From Flavobacteriales bacterium (GTDB taxonomy: Bacteria > Bacteroidota > Bacteroidia > Flavobacteriales_E > Vicingaceae): DNA of 64,000 nucleotides. The stretch is from positions 186,001-250,000 of the forward strand of contig JACJZB010000004.1 of assembly GCA_020635815.1 (NCBI GenBank), read 5' to 3'. Shown piece by piece: positions 62,401 to 64,000 of this stretch; position 1 is the first letter of the stretch; the number at the start of each line of letters is the position of its first letter. A program made the position numbers and the translations under genes. Below the pieces are notes generated by a model. It had not been told where the DNA came from, searched no databases, and was given only the letters and a program-made list of their open reading frames with translations.

Positions 62401-62441
62401 AATATTAATTACTTTTACGTGTTTAATAAAACTTATAGAAA

Positions 62442-62951
62442 ATGAAGGCATCAGAAATTCAAGAATTAATCAAATTTGTTTCTAAATCAGGAGTAAGTGA
62501 AGTTGAAATAGAAGACAAAGACTTTAAAATAACAATTAAAACGCCGCCCTATAAAAGAGGAAAGGTGGAAGAAGTGCAAGTAATTCAAACACAAGTTCCT
62601 GTGGCTATGCCTCAGCAACCAATGCAACAAGTTCAACAACCTGTTGCTCAGGCGGCCCCTGCACCTGCTGCACCTACTACACCTGCAGAGCCAGCAAATG
62701 ATGAAGCAAAATACGTTACAATAAAATCACCAATGATTGGTACTTTTTATCGTAAGCCAACTCCTGACAAACCAAATTTTGTAAATGTTGGAGATGATGT
62801 TGCAAATGATACATGTGTTTGTATTATTGAAGCAATGAAGCTATTTAATGAAATTGAAGCAGAGGTTAGCGGTAAAATTGTAAAAGCTTTAGTTGATGAT
62901 GGCTCTCCTGTAGAGTATGATCAGCCTTTGTTTTTAGTTGACCCTAGTTAA
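62442..62951 (+). CDS. accB: Biotin carboxyl carrier protein of acetyl-CoA carboxylase
   Basis: This 169-residue protein has an N-terminal helical part (KASEIQELIKFVSKSGVSEVEIEDKDFK), a Pro/Gln/Ala-rich flexible linker (about 45-90), and a biotinyl domain with the EAMKLFNEI biotin-Lys motif near residue 135. It carries the biotin between AccC and the carboxyltransferase. It lies 41 bases after fabH. Confidence 0.95.
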   Translation: MKASEIQELIKFVSKSGVSEVEIEDKDFKITIKTPPYKRGKVEEVQVIQTQVPVAMPQQPMQQVQQPVAQAAPAPAAPTTPAEPANDEAKYVTIKSPMIGTFYRKPTPDKPNFVNVGDDVANDTCVCIIEAMKLFNEIEAEVSGKIVKALVDDGSPVEYDQPLFLVDPS

Positions 62952-63054
62952 TTTAATAATTTGAGAAACACTGGTTAAAAAGACAGTTATTAATTGTTTT
63001 TTGTAATTCAGTAGGGTAATTTTTTTCAAATTGTTTAATTTTTAAATCGAATTT

Positions 63055-64000
63055 ATGTTTAAAAAAATATTAATTGCAAATAGAGGAGAAATAGCTCTAC
63101 GTGTAATCAGAACTTGTAAAGAGATGGGAATAAGCACTGTTGCGGTTTACTCTACAGCAGATAAAGATAGCTTACACGTTCGTTTTGCAGATGAAGCTGT
63201 ATGCATAGGCCCTCCTAAAAGTTCAGAATCTTATTTAAATATTCCTAACATTATAGCTGCAGCAGAAATTACAAATGCTGATGCTATACATCCAGGATAT
63301 GGATTTCTATCAGAAAATGCTAAATTTTCTAAAATCTGTCAAGAAAATAACATTAAGTTTATTGGGGCATCTCCAGAAATGATTGAAGGGATGGGAGATA
63401 AAGCTTCTGCTAAAGCAACAATGGAAAAAGCAGGAGTACCTATTGTTCCAGGCTCTAAGGGGTTATTGAAAGACTTAGATGATGCAAAAAAAACAGCTAA
63501 AAAAATTGTTTATCCAGTAATTATTAAAGCTACCGCAGGTGGTGGAGGTAAAGGAATGAGGGTTGTTTGGAGTGAAGACGAAATGGAAGACCATTGGAAT
63601 TCTGCACGACAAGAATCAGCAGCTGCATTTGGTAATGACGGAATGTACATGGAGAAATTTATTGAAGAGCCACGTCACATCGAAATTCAGATAGCTGGAG
63701 ATTATAGAGGAAAAGCTTGTCATTTATCAGAAAGAGATTGTTCAATACAAAGAAGACATCAAAAACTGGTAGAAGAAACACCTTCACCATTTATGACTCC
63801 AGAATTAAGAAAAAGAATGGGGGAAGCGGCAATTAAAGCTGCCGAAGCAGTAAAATACGAAGGCGTAGGTACAGTTGAGTTTTTGGTAGATAAAAATAGA
63901 GACTTCTATTTTATGGAAATGAATACTCGAATTCAAGTAGAACATACAATTACTGAAGAAGTAATTAATTTTGACTTAATTAAAGAGCAAATTAAACTAG
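63055..64000 (+). CDS. accC: Biotin carboxylase of acetyl-CoA carboxylase (N-terminal part)
   Basis: The frame is open from the ATG at 63055 to the window edge (about 315 codons), so the gene is cut at the 3' end. It begins MFKKILIANRGEIALRVIRT, with IHPGYGFLSENAKFS and the ATP-grasp KATAGGGGKGMR loop, then EEPRHIEIQ and RDCSIQRRHQKLVEETP. It attaches carboxyl to biotin on AccB using ATP and bicarbonate. The start follows accB by about 103 bases. Confidence 0.95.
   Translation, partial: MFKKILIANRGEIALRVIRTCKEMGISTVAVYSTADKDSLHVRFADEAVCIGPPKSSESYLNIPNIIAAAEITNADAIHPGYGFLSENAKFSKICQENNIKFIGASPEMIEGMGDKASAKATMEKAGVPIVPGSKGLLKDLDDAKKTAKKIVYPVIIKATAGGGGKGMRVVWSEDEMEDHWNSARQESAAAFGNDGMYMEKFIEEPRHIEIQIAGDYRGKACHLSERDCSIQRRHQKLVEETPSPFMTPELRKRMGEAAIKAAEAVKYEGVGTVEFLVDKNRDFYFMEMNTRIQVEHTITEEVINFDLIKEQIKL

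Noticed and set aside
1..64000. CRISPR array, prophage, tRNA or rRNA genes
   Set aside because: No evenly spaced direct repeats, phage structural genes, or tRNA/rRNA-like sequences were seen. A short tRNA could still be missed by eye.

Overview
This window comes from a low-GC chromosome of a member of the Bacteroidota, most likely the order Flavobacteriales. The evidence is a type IX secretion system (T9SS) pair (PorP/SprF plus a PorE-like OmpA protein), two proteins with T9SS C-terminal sorting domains, many short lipoproteins, several families found mostly in this phylum (DUF4837, GH3-like and LuxE-like acyl-adenylate proteins), repeated TAnnTTTG promoter -7 elements and a near absence of Shine-Dalgarno sequences. 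Family or genus cannot be fixed from the sequence alone. Nothing points to a plasmid or prophage, and no rRNA, tRNA or CRISPR array was recognised.

Layout. Positions 1-6537 hold the end of a PorP/SprF gene, a PorE-like gene and a large periplasmic-propeller/adenylate cyclase/HD protein, closed by a strong terminator. Positions 6612-13651 hold a radical SAM enzyme, an orphan NtrY-like histidine kinase, lipoproteins and a LuxE-like protein. Positions 13757-16975 hold punA and dus, now separated by an IS3-family insertion. Positions 17105-27575 are mixed housekeeping and envelope genes (CPBP protease, tatA, LysM transglycosylase, DUF4837, thioredoxin-like lipoprotein, secreted endonuclease I, YceI, CvpA, cyclophilin, pheS). 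A second IS3-family element follows at 27640-28957. Positions 29249-33572 hold gpsA, NifU-like and Mrp Fe-S proteins, a DNA-alkylation-binding protein, trmB and a haem-binding protein.

Positions 33659-43549 form a long minus-strand cluster: an SDR oxidoreductase, two TetR regulators, a small membrane protein, a lipoprotein, a c-haem DUF3365 lipoprotein, DUF302, OsmC and a TolC/membrane-fusion/RND efflux set. The RND permease gene is broken by five single-base frameshifts and the fusion-protein gene by a sixth. A palindrome abutting a promoter -7 element just upstream of one TetR gene is a good candidate operator for most of the cluster. Positions 43605-52316 hold an LpxL-like acyltransferase, DUF1697, a glycosyltransferase, a T9SS cargo protein, dxr, a DUF1573/VWA protein and an orphan secreted HExxH protein. 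Positions 52707-64000 are mainly core genes (GH3-like, dnaG, polyprenyl synthase, RluA-type pseudouridine synthase, M42 peptidase, then the DUF177-rpmF-fabH-accB-accC fatty-acid block, running off the end).

A second theme is a set of short dispersed, partly palindromic repeats. Several lie between genes, but at least four copies are read through inside coding sequences (the tail of the LpxL-like gene, the middle of the glycosyltransferase, the N-terminus of dxr). I did not find a clear-cut new defence or mobile system. The best candidates for new biology are the cyclase/HD sensor next to the T9SS pair, the TetR-controlled haem/OsmC/efflux cluster with a recurring Cys-Met-His domain, and the repeat-derived peptide segments.
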